Shown here: one piece after another, positions 12,480 through 24,251 of the stretch | Numbering within the stretch: the stretch's first letter is position 1 | Layout of the letters: each line of letters opens with the position of its first letter | Source: Podospora comata | Lineage: Eukaryota > Ascomycota > Sordariomycetes > Sordariales > Podosporaceae | Direction of reading: 5' to 3' | Assembly: GCA_017354895.1 (NCBI GenBank) | Contig: CP071499.1 | Coordinates: 3,410,001-3,474,000, forward strand | DNA length: 64,000 nt | Translations under genes and position numbers: made by a program | Notes under the pieces: model-generated | Told to the model about the DNA's origin: nothing | The model's input: the letters and a program-made list of their open reading frames with translations, nothing else | Database searches by the model: none

Positions 12480-14525
12480 ATGTCGCGCGAACCGCCTTTT
12501 GATGGGCCCCTGCAACAGCCGCGCGACTTCGCAACAGACCCACCGGCTGCTTCTCCAGATCTTGACACCGCTGTTGACACCACCAGCCTCCGCGTTCGAT
12601 ATAACCCCAACATCGATACCAGCATTGCGGAAGAAGTCGCCCCCACGAACGATGCCGCGACCAGCCCGAGAAAGGCACCCGCCCGCGCAGATACCGGTGC
12701 GCCCTTCAGCCCCACCAGTCGACGGCGCACAACCCGGGTCGGCACATTTCGGACAGTCGACAACTTCGAAGACTTTGAACTCCGCCCGGGATGGCATCGT
12801 ATGTTTACCTGACCACCCGCGACCATGTCGAACTTGTCCTGCTCCTGGACGCTTACCATACTCCTTTGCAGCCGGTTCGGAACCAGGGGTCGATCCACTC
12901 AAGCCAGATGGTGGCCATGCATCTATGCCTCAACTGAGCGCCCCATGCGAGATCACTATTGTCGACTTCTCCGAAGACAAGCTCTCGATTCAGAACAAGG
13001 ACAACTCGTCTCTCGGCTCTTTCTTGGAGGTGCCACAACCAAAGTGGGCAAAATGTCGGTGGATCAATGTGAATGGCCTGAGCTGGGACGTTATCCAGCT
13101 GCTGGGGAAGCACAAGAGCCTTCATAAACTGGCCGTCGAAGATATTATGAACACAAGGAGCAGGACAAAGGCCGAGTGGTATCCAACACATGCCTTCATT
13201 GTCTTGACTCTTCAAAGGCTTGACGACACCTACAGGGACTCTGACGACGAGAGCTCTGATTCTGATGAGGCTGATGACACATCTAGCCATGCTAGTAATC
13301 GCAGCATCTTCAGTGGGAAAACTGGCAAGTATTCCCGGAAGCTCTTGAGGCGGTTGAAACGGACATTCCGTGCTGGGAAGTTCTCCTCAGACACCACATT
13401 AGAGGGTGGGAAGGACTGGCCCCAGGATGGCTCTGGGCCGTATCCCAGGGCTTCACGGTCTGAGTACCCAGAGGGCCCGACCAGAACCTTGCGAAGATAC
13501 CACGCCGCACCAGACGATCCTATCGCAAGGTTTATGGACAGGAACTCAGCCCTGATCTCCAAAAACTACACGGTAGCCTGTGAGCAGGTCTCCATGTTCA
13601 TCACGAACGACAACACCATCATCAGTTTCTTTGAAGAATCGGCTGAAGTGATAGAGGCACCCATCATCCAACGTCTCCAGACGAGTGATACAATCATCCG
13701 ACAGTGCGTACACCTCCCGTTCTCATCGCTAGTGCTTGAATAACAGGCCTTGATTTCTAGCTCCTGCGATGCGTCCATGGTGGGACACGCAGTACTGGAT
13801 GGAATTATCGATCTTGCCATCCAGGTAGCGAGCTGCTATCGTGATGCTATCGGCGATATTGAACCCGAAGTGTTGACTCACCCCAACATCGGCCACACCA
13901 AAAAGCTGTACATCCTCACATCGGAGATCAATGCGCTGATTAGTTTCATCAATCCAATCACGACATTGATACAAGCCCTGCGTGATCACAAAACGGATAT
14001 GGCGCTCGACAAAGCCATGGCCAAAATCTTGGACCCCAATCATGACCCCATCATCACCACGCTGACGTACACCTATCTCGGTGATGTTCTGGACCACTGC
14101 GTCCTCATCACAGATACTTTAAATAGGCTCAAGAGCTCCGCTGATGGGATGATAGGACTGATTTTCAACACCATTTCAGCACATCAGAACGAATCCATGA
14201 AGCAATTGACCACAGCCACCATTATCTTCTTGCCGCTCACTTTCATCACGGGTTACTTCGGGCAAAACTTTGTTCCGTTCACCATTTTAGAGCAAGATAT
14301 TGGCTACTTGTGAGTGTTTATCTCTCCGGTTTCGAGAGTCCATCTGTCAAGCAGGCTAACCAGTCTATTTGAAGCTGGAAAATCGCTGTCCCTGTCGTCT
14401 TTGCGACGATAATCCTTTTGCAGAGGGAAGCCATTGTCGACTATTGCAAGGCCATCTTCCAGCGTCGTTATCTCTGGGAGTTGAAGAAAAGGCGCTCGGA
14501 TCGACGAAACAAGAAGCGGGTTTGA
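12480..14525 (+). CDS. CorA-family magnesium transporter-like membrane protein, four exons
   Basis: Exons 12480-12798, 12872-13703, 13761-14309 and 14375-14525 join in frame to 616 residues (donors GTATGT, GTGCGT, GTGAGT; all acceptors AG). The first ~110 residues are disordered and Pro/Thr-rich. The central part is the CorA cytoplasmic domain, with a long acidic Ser/Asp insert followed by a basic KLLRRLKRTF stretch. The long helix and the two C-terminal membrane segments follow (TATIIFLPLTFITGYFG; IAVPVVFATIILL), then a basic tail WELKKRRSDRRNKK. This matches the eukaryotic CorA/Alr-like class of Mg2+ channels in the plasma membrane or vacuole. The loop after TM1 reads GYFGQNF (Gln552) instead of the canonical GMN signature. 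Family assignment is strong; the ion carried is inferred. Confidence 0.87.
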
Positions 14526-15493
14526 GTGTAGAGCGGGTCTGGTGTGTAAACACACGCAGCATGATCAGGAAGGATGCTTATGATACCCATATCTTACGCC
14601 GTTCAGGGCCAGAAGCGCTTCATAAACGTCACGATGTCGCTTGACTGGTGCTCTTCGTGAACTTGAGGATGAGGATACTGTATGTCTCTACTTTCATGTG
14701 GGCATGCTCAGATATTTCTGTCAGGTACTGATGTGTCCATCCGAACTCAGAACCTACAACTTCATCATCCCGTCGGCCCAGGAGATGCTTTCTAGGAGGG
14801 AAAGAACGTCTCACGTCACTGCTTCTCGGCCAGACACTAGCTATATGCAGATTTCTTCTGCTCGCGACCTGCAATATTCTTTTTACTATCGCTTCTGGTC
14901 CATTCACTGCCTTTTCTCCCGCCCACACCTGCTTTATCTGGCACTTTGACACTTTCTTCCTCTCTCATTCTTCTACATCTTCCCTTCCATCCTTCCACGC
15001 CCTCCCTCCTCTTTCTTACACCATCATTTTCCTTCCATCCTCCTCTTCCTCACCCTCTCGTTCTTATAGCCTTACTTTTATATCGACTCTTCCACGTCAT
15101 CCTTTACCTTCTTCACTGTTAGCTCGCTTGACTTTTTATCGACCGTCCTCCAGTTCTTCACAATCTTACCAAGTCCCCGCCCGACTTCCAGCCACTCTCA
15201 TTACAAATTCGACTCTCTGCCTCTGATATCCGATATATCCTGCTCGAGTTCGCTCAACTATTCCGCGCCTTCCTTCTAACAGCTGATATCGAACAGCGCA
15301 TCGCACCTTCCTCTATTTTCAACTAACCGACATTTCTACCCGACTTTTTCTACAAGTTCCCGACCACAATCTTTTCCCATCCTTTTCTTTTATCTTTCAA
15401 TTCTTGCACACAGGACAGGAGGCCTCGCCAGTTGTCGTTCACAAATAATTTACTCACTCATTTCTTTCATCTTCAGTCATCATCTTATTCAAC
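14526..15493. promoter_or_regulatory. Intergenic region with a long C/T-rich leader upstream of the SNF2/RING gene
   Basis: From about 14940 to 15480 the plus strand is dominated by pyrimidine tracts (repeated TTCC, CTTCCTC and TCTTTC runs), immediately before the ATG at 15494. Such CT-rich blocks are common just upstream of transcription starts or in 5' leaders of filamentous fungal genes. No coding region is seen. Confidence 0.5.
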
Positions 15494-18400
15494 ATGGCTC
15501 TTGGGGATACACCTGAAATCGGCCAGCAGGCATATGGGACAGTTGGAGATTCCAACACGACTAACTTCCCGCCATCGCACACCAAACTCACGTTTGCTCC
15601 AGTGGTTGACCCGGGTGCAGGCAGCGGGCCAAAAAAGGCCGGTAAAAAAGGCAAGAAGGCCAAAAAAAGCGACCCGGACCCTGACGGGCCCCCCAAGAAT
15701 ACTAAGGAATACTGGCAGCAACACTATGCTCGTGCGTGCGAGAGCGGGTCGAATTTGAAGCGCAAGGCTGTTGAGGAGCCCTACGAGACTCCCTCCACCA
15801 AAATACAGCGCATGTCAGGCCCAGACGACAAATCTGAGGGGCTTATTCCAGTCAAGACTGAAGAGGCCGTTTCGGTCAAAGCTGAGGAGGGTGTTTCGGT
15901 CAAAGCCGAGGCGGATGTTTCGATCAAGGCTGAGGAACCTGGTTTCATCGAGATCGAGGCGCCTGTTTTCGTCAAGGCTGAGGGGCCAGGTCTCATCAAG
16001 ACTGAGGAGGATACCGCATTTGACTACAAGATACCTTTACCAAGTAAAACGGCGGTCCAGGCTGCAGTCGACGAAGCCTTGCAAAAAATTGAGGACAGGC
16101 TTGACAAGGGGGATATGCAGGCGTGCAAGGACTTTGAAGAGCTTCGTGAAGCCACGCTGTCATTTGGGGTCAATAACTGTAAGCCAGTGGAGGGAAAGTG
16201 GAAGCTCAAAGGCTTCAAAACACCACTTTACAATCACCAGGTACGTACATGCTTCTCACCCCTAACTCAGGATCAGCTCACCAATATCTCATGGATGTGA
16301 CAGTTGATAGGGGTGAGATGGATGTGTTCCCGAGAGTTCCACCCCCACGGGTCCAATGGAGGGATCCTCGCCGACGAAATGGGTCTCGGGAAGACAGTTC
16401 AGCTCCTGGCGTGCATGTCACAAAACCCGCCTAGTAGTCGCCGGGACAAAGCCCAAAAAACCCTCATCATTGCGCCAGAGAAGCTGTTGACGCAGTGGTA
16501 TCGGGAGATATTTGATCATTGCGACGACAAAGGCCTGCGAGTGTTGGTCTACAAAAACGCCAATGCAATGGCCGATGATGAGTGCGCCAATAGTGATATC
16601 ATGTAAGTGTCACGGAGTTGCGTTCCTGTGCGTTATATGCTAATCAAGCATGAACGTTCAGAATCACGAATTATGCACAAGTTCAACGCCAAGCTAGCAA
16701 AGGGCTCGCCGAATGTGAGGAGTCGGAGGAGAGTGAGGATCCTTCAGATTTTCGAGAGACCTCCCTGAAGCAGAAACTGCACCGGCATGGCCCCCCGTTG
16801 TTTCGCATCAACTACCACCGCATCGTTCTAGATGAGGCCCATGCGATTAATAACAGGGAGAGCAGCACGTCCCTCGCCTGCAGATACCTCACAGGCAAAT
16901 ATCGCTGGGTTCTAACGGGAACCCCGCTGACCAACACCACAGCAGAGGTATTTCCCTACCTTGACTTCTTGGCCACCAAGTTCAAGAAGTACGATGCCTT
17001 CGTTCAGGCTATTGGGGGCGTCAAGGGCAAGATGGGAGACATAAAAGAACTTCAGAAAACGCTATCGGAACTTACTCTGAGACGTCGTGTTGACACGCAA
17101 CTGATGGGCGCACCCATTCTTCAGATTCCCAAGGCACATCCGGTTCAGGTTGTCACGGTTAACTTTTCGCCTTTTGAGATGGAAGCATACGGGAGAACAA
17201 ACCGGAGACAGATGGCGTTGGAGGTACGGCGCCAAGCGTATCAAGACGCCGGTCAACCATATGATCCCAGACCAGAAAAGGGTACAATGCAAAAGATTGT
17301 CGATCATCTCCAATTCTTCACCTCGCATCCAGCCCTTGTTGAGCCTGACTGGTACGAGGACCAGGAGAACCAAGACAAGTCTAGGCTGCCGGAGCCCAGT
17401 GAGGTCAAATGCAACTGCTTCTGCAGATATTGCCGGCGAGTCGTGACCCCGGCCTCTAAATTGGCTGATGTAAGCACCTGCTTTCATGGGACTTTCATCC
17501 GTCCGTAATACTAATAAATCTGTTCAGTGCGGCCACCCGTTCTGCGCCTCATGTTTCGGTAATCTCATAGCCCGTCATCACAACAAGGAGAAAGCCTGTT
17601 GCCCGAGCTGCAACAAGCCAGTCGGTTCTGGTAGATCAGGCAAGGGCAGCTGTCCGAGTCATCAGGGCATGCCTATCTTGCCTCGCGATAACGGGCACAC
17701 TTACCGTCACTTTGGTGACGATGACAATGGGTTTCAGCCACGGTTCAGTAAGCATCAAGAAACCACAGGGAAAGGGACGAAAAAGAAGGCACGCAGAGCG
17801 AAGTCTGGCAAGAAGAAGAGTCATTCATCGAAGAGAAGAAAAGCAACCAAGACGAATAATAAGGGGGGAAAGCAGAAGAGACAAACTGTCCAAACAGTGC
17901 AGCAAACACGCGCCAACACGCTCAATTTCATGAAGAGCGTCGACTCCCATCCTTGGGATCCGGTGCCGCACAGCTCTAAAACGAAGGCGACACTTGACCT
18001 AGTCGACGGATGGCAATCTGAAGCGCCAGAGGATAAGATTATCATCTTTGTGCAATGGATCCCGATGCTCTCGATTTTGGGCCGCATGCTTACACAGAGC
18101 GGATACCGGTTTGTGTACTTCTGGGGCGACCTGGACCAGAACGACCAAGAGCAGTCCCTAAAGACCTTCAGGAAGGTCCCGGCCGTGAAGATCATGCTGG
18201 CATCTATTACCTGCACCGCACACGGTCTGAACCTCACGGTGGCGAACCGGGCCATCATGTATGACCACTGGTGGAATGTCTGTCGCCAGCAGCAAGCCTT
18301 CGGAAGAGTCCACCGTATTGGACAAACCAAGGAAGTGCATACGGCCAAGATTGTGGTTGCAGGCTCTGTGGATGAGAGGATTATTCAAATTCAGCAGGAT

Positions 18401-18700
18401 AAGGAGACTGCTATTTCTGGGGTTATGGATGGCATGGACGAGATCAAGAAGCGGCCAATCTCGATGGCTAAGAAGATCCTGGGGTTGGGGGATCTTTCAG
18501 ACTCTATCGATGAAAATGCTGACATAGATGAGGACGAGGATTACTACGAGGATAGCGATGACGAGGATGATGATGAGGAGGAGACTGATAGCGAGAGCGA
18601 ATCCACTAGTGATGAGAGTGGCAGTGAGAGTGGCTCCGGTAGTGGCAGCTATGATGATGACGAGGATGATGGAGAGCACTCGGGGTCGAAGTCGGATTAG
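15494..18700 (+). CDS. SNF2 family ATPase with embedded RING finger (Rad5/Rad16/Uls1-like)
   Basis: Exons 15494-16240, 16304-16602, 16662-17469 and 17528-18700 join in frame to 1008 residues. Residues ~1-115 include a Lys-rich stretch; residues 119-174 form an 8-residue repeat with psi-K-x-E motifs. The ATPase follows (GSNGGILADEMGLGKT; DEAHAINN; LTGTPLTN). A complete C3HC4 RING is split by intron 3 (CRYC, then CGHPFC-ASC, then CPSC). A Lys/Arg-rich spacer leads to the helicase C-terminal half (MLASITCTAHGLNL; WWNVCRQQQAFGRVHRIGQ) and a long Asp/Glu/Ser tail. RING-in-helicase proteins of this class are nuclear DNA translocases with ubiquitin-ligase activity in post-replication repair, or SUMO-targeted ligases. 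Which subgroup this one belongs to cannot be settled by eye; fungi carry many diverged members. Confidence 0.88.
15848..16015 (+). repeat. 24-bp tandem repeat (7 units) encoding psi-K-x-E octads
   Basis: Seven consecutive 24-bp units inside the SNF2/RING gene encode residues 119-174. Position 3 of each octad is Lys in six units (Lys121, 129, 137, 145, 161, 169) and Glu153 in the fifth. Each Lys is preceded by Val or Ile and followed by Ala/Thr-Glu, the SUMO acceptor consensus. The DNA units are similar but not identical. Confidence 0.85.
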
Positions 18701-19187
18701 TTTGCTTATTTTTGCTTGAGGAAGATTTGACATTAAGTGTTGGCTTTCTTGGCAGGGGAAAATAGTCTGGGATGGTTAGTGGCCGGTTGGTGGGACAGGA
18801 GTATTATAACTGCTGTCCCTGAAATCTGATGAGATTTAACAAGGCCAACACTTCGTTCAATTTATAGTTTCCAAAATTCAATATTTCGAGGTGATCGACC
18901 ACTTTTGATTGCGGGCGCTCATCATGTTGTGCGCACCGGGTGGAAATAAAGAGAGGAGCACCGTATTCAGTTGCATCCATGATCGATGTTCTACGCAAAG
19001 GAGAGGTCGCTAAAGGAGTGGAAGGCGCTGTTTAGCAGCGTGGACGAAAGACTGATGATCACAAACGTCATTGGCAGGCCGAAAATGCGCATGGGTTGTT
19101 CGATTGAGGTTAGATTGATGTAGTACCTACAGAGCTCCTTCTTATTTCACCCGATGCACACAATAAAAAATTGTGGGCCGCCTGCAA
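18701..19187. other. Convergent 3' flanks of the SNF2/RING and TauD-like genes
   Basis: About 490 bp between the stops of two convergent genes, presumably their 3' UTRs. I see no gene and no RNA signature. Confidence 0.5.
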
Positions 19188-20493
19188 TCAAGGCGAGTGG
19201 TCGCCCACCCTGTCCCTTGCCAGACCAAGAGCCTCCTTCTCGTCTTCATCCAGAAGACCCAAAGCCTGTCGACGAGTCAGGGCCTTTGAGTCGAAGTAGG
19301 GCTTTTCGGCAAGCGATGTGACACGAGTGCCGTGTCTTGAATACTTTCCTTCGTAATCCCAACTGGCGCTATGGATCGTAATTCTGACGTTATTTGCAGG
19401 TTAGTCAATTTGCTTTCCCCTCCTCTTCTTCAATCTGTCGTCGCTGACTCACCTGTTGTCCCACAGAGCACTGGTCCCGGCGGTCCATCGGAATCGGACC
19501 TGGATATCCGCGTTCTTCTCATACACATCATGCAGATAATTCAAGATCAAGTCGCTCTCAGCTTTATCCAATCCAACTATCCTCGTCGTCATCGCGCGGT
19601 TCACCCAGAGTGCTTTCCAGCCTGTTGCAGGGTGCACACGAACAAGAGGATGGACCCTTTCGACGAACTTTGGACCGGCACTCGGATTCTCGCGGTCAAG
19701 ATAGGCATGTGCGGAGCGATACACAGCTTGTTTTCCATCGATGAACTTGCGGAATCCGGGGGATAGTTTCTCATAAGCACCGTATCCCGAGGCCCAGAGC
19801 GTGTCCCCCCCAACCGGAGGCACAGTGTCGTTGTGGAGGTGGGTAATGCCTGCCGGCTGTCGTTCATGGACAAGGTCGGTGTGCCATCGAGACGCTCCTC
19901 CTGGATTACGAAAGTTGGCGGGCAAATCTTGGGCCTGGAGGTCTGGCCAGATGACAGTCACGCCCGGGACGCCAGGCACTTGTGGGACCTGAGGCTGCAT
20001 CACGACTGAGTCAGCTCATTGCTACTGGGGGTGGGATAGCATCACATACATGCACTTCAACCTCACCAAACCATTCTCCTAGCTCCCTCTGTTGTTGTGG
20101 GGAAATATCTTGGTCTCTGAGAAACACAACACTGCGTTCCGCGATCAAAAGAGCAAGCTCGTCACATTGCTCGGGTGTCAGGTCCTTCAACTGGAGACCC
20201 TCAATCTCAGTACCGATATGGGCTGTCAGGTCGGTCACATTGCTTGCCGCCGAAAACAGATTCTTCTTGGACTTGTCAGCTCTGGCCCCTGCATCTTCAT
20301 GGATACGCTCAGCACTGCGGAGTTGGTAGACATCCTGGAGATACAAGGGTACTAGTGGACGGTATGGATATCCGTTGGTCAGGTCTACTCCAGACCTGAT
20401 CAGCCGTTGCCGGGCTGGCTCTGGGAGGGCCAAAGTGTCTTTCTTGGGCTCGACTGTGTCGACGATTGATGCCTCGATTGCAGCAGGCGCCAT
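19188..20493 (-). CDS. TauD/TfdA-type 2-oxoglutarate Fe(II) dioxygenase (taurine/sulfonate dioxygenase-like)
   Basis: Minus-strand exons 20493-20050, 19994-19453 and 19383-19188 join in frame to 393 residues (donors GTATGT and GTGAGT). The iron ligands are visible: His186 and Asp188 in RWHTD, and the distal His333 in ITIHSASWD. The 2-oxoglutarate-binding Arg follows in RHGTRVTSL (Arg349, or Arg345). Length and motifs match fungal JLP1-like enzymes, cytosolic dioxygenases that release sulfite from taurine or alkyl sulfonates; related members act on other acids, so the substrate is inferred. The start ATG at 20493 gives MAPAAIEAS. The gene is divergent from a flavin monooxygenase, which hints at shared use of an organosulfur or amine substrate. 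Confidence 0.88.
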
Positions 20494-21366
20494 GGTCAAG
20501 ATGCTGACAAGAAAATGTATGATGTTTCAAGCTCTCGAAGACACCTGTTTTGGGGTCATCTATGAGAGGGTTCAGCAGCAGATATGGTTTGGATTTACAA
20601 CAACATCGCTCACATGCCCCCCACTCGTCAAGGAAACCGGCATTACCAAGCATTCATATCGATACCGCTTCTGCAAAGCGGTTATCAATGATCCAATATG
20701 TATACCGGATTGCGAGATCACTACAATATGTCGTGGAAGTGAGGGGCACTGCACATCACCGGGTATTAGATACCGGTTGCATCTTTGAAAACCACATCAC
20801 CGGACCTATCAGTCCGTTCGATGACGGGGAATGACGGATGCGTTTGTGATGCCATGTCTGCACAAATTGTGTGCTTGGTAGTCACCATAATATGGGTACA
20901 TTTGATTTCAGGGCTTGTCACGGTATCAAAATTGCAGGCTACACAGAGCTGGTCGTATGCCCAAGTCCACGGTTCTGGCAGTTTTCAAAGCCATTCCATC
21001 CGATTTATTCGCTTGTCCCATGACTCACCCAATGTCTTGTCAAAAGTAGAGATGAATGCATGTAGCCTACCTAGAGAATGCCGATCAAATCGAAGAGTGA
21101 TAAGGGATCTGGCACAAATTCAGCATTGTCAACTCTTTCAATACAGCCCCTCAGAGCACATACCATTTCAGAATCAACATTGATGTTTGCGCGATCAGCT
21201 ACGCAATATGGCGTGATCCATGACGCGGGGGTTGGGCCACATCTGAGCTCGCAGAAAGGTATCGCATCTCCATATTTGGAGTCCACTAAGATGCTGAGCT
21301 CGATACTTTTTATATTTCTCTTCCTAATGTTGCTCAAAACAGTGATAGAGATTCACCATCAGGAAC
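20494..21366. promoter_or_regulatory. Shared promoter region of the divergent TauD-like and FMO genes
   Basis: 873 bp between two divergent start codons. No convincing coding sequence. Being the only spacer between two oxygenase genes, it is a candidate for joint regulation, but I could not pick out a specific operator. Confidence 0.45.
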
Positions 21367-22956
21367 ATGTCGGAACTACGAAGTCAACCTTCTCGGCAGA
21401 CGGTCGCAGTCATCGGAGCAGGTATCAGCGGCGTATGCACAGCTGCACACTTGCTAAAAGAAGGTCTCTCAGTGACGGTCTTCGAACGCTCAAGCATTGC
21501 CGGTGGAATCTGGCACTATGATGACCGCGTTCCCGGCGACTCACCATATCCTAGCAACACGCCGTCTCTTGGGGACTATGAGGTTTCTCAACGAGGTCAA
21601 TTTTCCTATGTTACGCCTCCATCTGAGCAAAGGAACGAAACACCACAGAATCAGACCTTTCGGGTGGAAGCAAACAACTACCTTTCCGACCTCGAGGTGC
21701 ACTTCTCACCACCCGGCCCGTGTTACCGAGGCCTACGCAATAACGTCCCGACATACCTCATGAAAAGTAGTCTGGGCCAGTGGCCCGAGGGTACCGAACC
21801 CGTAGTTGGTCAAAGAGATGTCGAAAATTACGTCCAAGGCCTGGCAGAAGTGCATGACATCAACAACCAGACTCTATTTCACACCCGAGTAGATGAGGTC
21901 AAGAAGACACACGATGGGTCCAAGTGGGAGTTGCGATCAGTGACGTTGGAGAAAGAAGAGCTTGGTGTTCGGTTCACTGAAAGATTACATCTATTTGATC
22001 GAGTTGTCGTGGCTTCGGGGCATTATAACATGGCACGGATTCCTGACATTACTGGACTCAAGGAATGGAAAACAAGGTTTCCCGCCAGGATCATTCATTC
22101 AAAGCAGTATCGAAACCCACAGAGGTATCGGGACCAGAATGTGGTGGTTCTTGGTGCTGGTGTGTCTGCTTTGGATATCTGCCGGGAGCTGGATGGAGTT
22201 GTAAACAAAGTCTACCAGAGTGCCCGTGGAGGACAGTTTGACCTCCCAGTCTCACTGCTGCCGTCATCTACGAGAAGAGTGCCGGAAATAGCTAGCTTTA
22301 TTCTCGATAACGACGAAAGACACCAGCAATTTCCGGAAGATGGCCAGCATATTCCCGGGAAGATCGCTTTGAAGGACGGCCAGGTACTCGACAAGATTCA
22401 CCACGTGGTCATGGCAACAGGATATATAACATCTTACCCTTTCCTCCCGCACCTCCATTCCGACACGGCACCAATCACAGAACCAGGGGAATATCTGGTG
22501 GTGACATCGGACGGCAACATGGCGCATAACTTGCACAAAGATATCTTCTACATCCCCGACCCAACCTTGGCTTTTGTAGGTGTACCTTATCATGTGGTCA
22601 CGTTTTCGCTTTTTGATTTTCAGGCCCAGGCGGTGGCAAGAGTGTTTGCTGGGAGAGCAAAGCTTCCAAGTCAAAAATTGATGAGACACGAGTACGAGAG
22701 AAGGGTGCTGGAGAAAGGCCTCGGAAGAGGGTTCCACTCGCTGCATCAAGAGGGAAAGGAGTTGGCGTATGTAAGGGAGCTGGTTGAATGGGTCAACGAA
22801 GGTGATGTTCATGGAGAGGGGCGGAATGACTGCAACATGAAGGGGCATACCGAGGAGTGGCTGGCGGGATATTATGAGATGAAGGCAAAGACTAGAGGGT
22901 TGTTTCCAGGTAGGGGAATTAAATCTGTGGCGGAAGATACTACACTACGCAACTGA
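21367..22956 (+). CDS. Flavin-containing monooxygenase-like FAD/NAD(P) oxidoreductase
   Basis: A single exon of 529 residues. The FAD-binding Rossmann motif GAGISG is at residues 17-22, followed by the conserved acidic residue in VFERSS. The FMO-type sequence around ARIIHSKQYRNP and the second, NADPH-binding dinucleotide motif VVVLGAGVSALDIC are in the expected order. MATGYITSYPFLP corresponds to the ATG-type motif of FMOs. Such enzymes oxygenate nitrogen or sulfur in small molecules using NADPH and O2. There is no signal peptide. The neighbouring divergent gene is a sulfonate-dioxygenase-like enzyme, so the substrate may be an organosulfur compound or amine; this is inference. Confidence 0.88.
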   Translation: MSELRSQPSRQTVAVIGAGISGVCTAAHLLKEGLSVTVFERSSIAGGIWHYDDRVPGDSPYPSNTPSLGDYEVSQRGQFSYVTPPSEQRNETPQNQTFRVEANNYLSDLEVHFSPPGPCYRGLRNNVPTYLMKSSLGQWPEGTEPVVGQRDVENYVQGLAEVHDINNQTLFHTRVDEVKKTHDGSKWELRSVTLEKEELGVRFTERLHLFDRVVVASGHYNMARIPDITGLKEWKTRFPARIIHSKQYRNPQRYRDQNVVVLGAGVSALDICRELDGVVNKVYQSARGGQFDLPVSLLPSSTRRVPEIASFILDNDERHQQFPEDGQHIPGKIALKDGQVLDKIHHVVMATGYITSYPFLPHLHSDTAPITEPGEYLVVTSDGNMAHNLHKDIFYIPDPTLAFVGVPYHVVTFSLFDFQAQAVARVFAGRAKLPSQKLMRHEYERRVLEKGLGRGFHSLHQEGKELAYVRELVEWVNEGDVHGEGRNDCNMKGHTEEWLAGYYEMKAKTRGLFPGRGIKSVAEDTTLRN

Positions 22957-24251
22957 GGTTGCGACATCTCGAGACTTCTCGGGTACGGTACCCGTGACGC
23001 AAACGGGCATTTCTTTGGTTCTCCCATCTGGCTTCTTCTAGAGTCTGGTGGTGCTCCTCCATCGTCTTCTAGCATCTTCACCATACTCTCAGTCTGTGGC
23101 CCAAAGTGGGGCCGAGCAGATGGCAACCGGGCACTGACGTCACTCGAAAGTCGCGAGAATCGGATGGGACAATCCGCCCATAGAGGCTCTCGTTTCTTTG
23201 CCTTATTACTCATGCGCAAATGAGTTGTTGAGGAAAATGAAGTCATTGGATAGAAGGGCTTCTGGAGAGCAACCGTATGTAAAACTTTTTCTGAGAAAAT
23301 TCGTTGTTGCAAAGATATTGCCGCAGAGAGTCACGAAATGGAGTGCTTGACGGAGGTTTATCACGCTATCAAGCAATTCGATGAAGAAGGCGAGATCCCA
23401 TCTGCTTTCCTAGGGGTCCTTCTCCACAGGGGGCGTGCTTCTACCTTGAGCGCACTCCTATCCCAAAGCTTCCTAACTACACCCCAGATACTTTGCAGTT
23501 CCCAAACATGAGAAGAAGATCAACAGTCCATCACACTTGAAATCGCTTACAAAAACTAATCTCTGGCATCATCAGCACTGGCTTTACCTCCGCACATTTT
23601 TTACTGAATGAAAGGAGCAGTGTATCACCAGATCAAGACCAACATACCAGTCCACCCCCACCAAAAGTGACCTTCAACCATCACATGCCAAATCACACTG
23701 ACACATGCAAATAGCTACGTAATGGCTACGCACTTGACCATTTCAGGCGGGCTGATTGTGTTTGCCCCAGAGGTGCCCCCCAATGATGTACTTAACAAAC
23801 CCTTCAGTCCCCAAATTTTGGCAGAAGCTTTTCTTCTTCTTTTTCTTTTCATCGAACTGCAGAAGTCAGCCAGTCAACAAGCATAAAGACACGTATAATT
23901 CACCCCATTTTGTTATGAACAAACATATACTTCACTAACCAACACAACAGGCACTCTTGCTCGCTCCGCTGCTGTGGTAAGCTTCTGTTCGTCCACGCCT
24001 TCATGATTTCGCTTGTTGACCAGTCTCTTGCAGATTTGTGTGATTGCTTACCGCTCGCTCGTAAATTTTGTGTGACAGCTTGTCACTCGCTGGTGAATTG
24101 TTTGTGGTAAGTTTTTGCTCGCTCACTCTTGTTGACCTCGTCTGCTAATGCTGCTCTTTTTCACAGCTGTGCTTGCACACGCTCGCTCGATCCGTTCGCT
24201 CGCTCCACGCCACCCATTCATCTTTTTTTCTTTTTCTTTTTTTTCTCGACA
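22957..24251. other. Gene-poor region downstream of the FMO gene
   Basis: 1.3 kb with no recognisable coding sequence. From about 23940 the plus strand shows repeated GCTCGCTC-type words, several strong donor-like GTAAG sites (near 23976 and 24107) and the acceptor-like TTTTCACAG (near 24160). This suggests a spliced 5' leader for the ORF at 24252. Confidence 0.4.
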
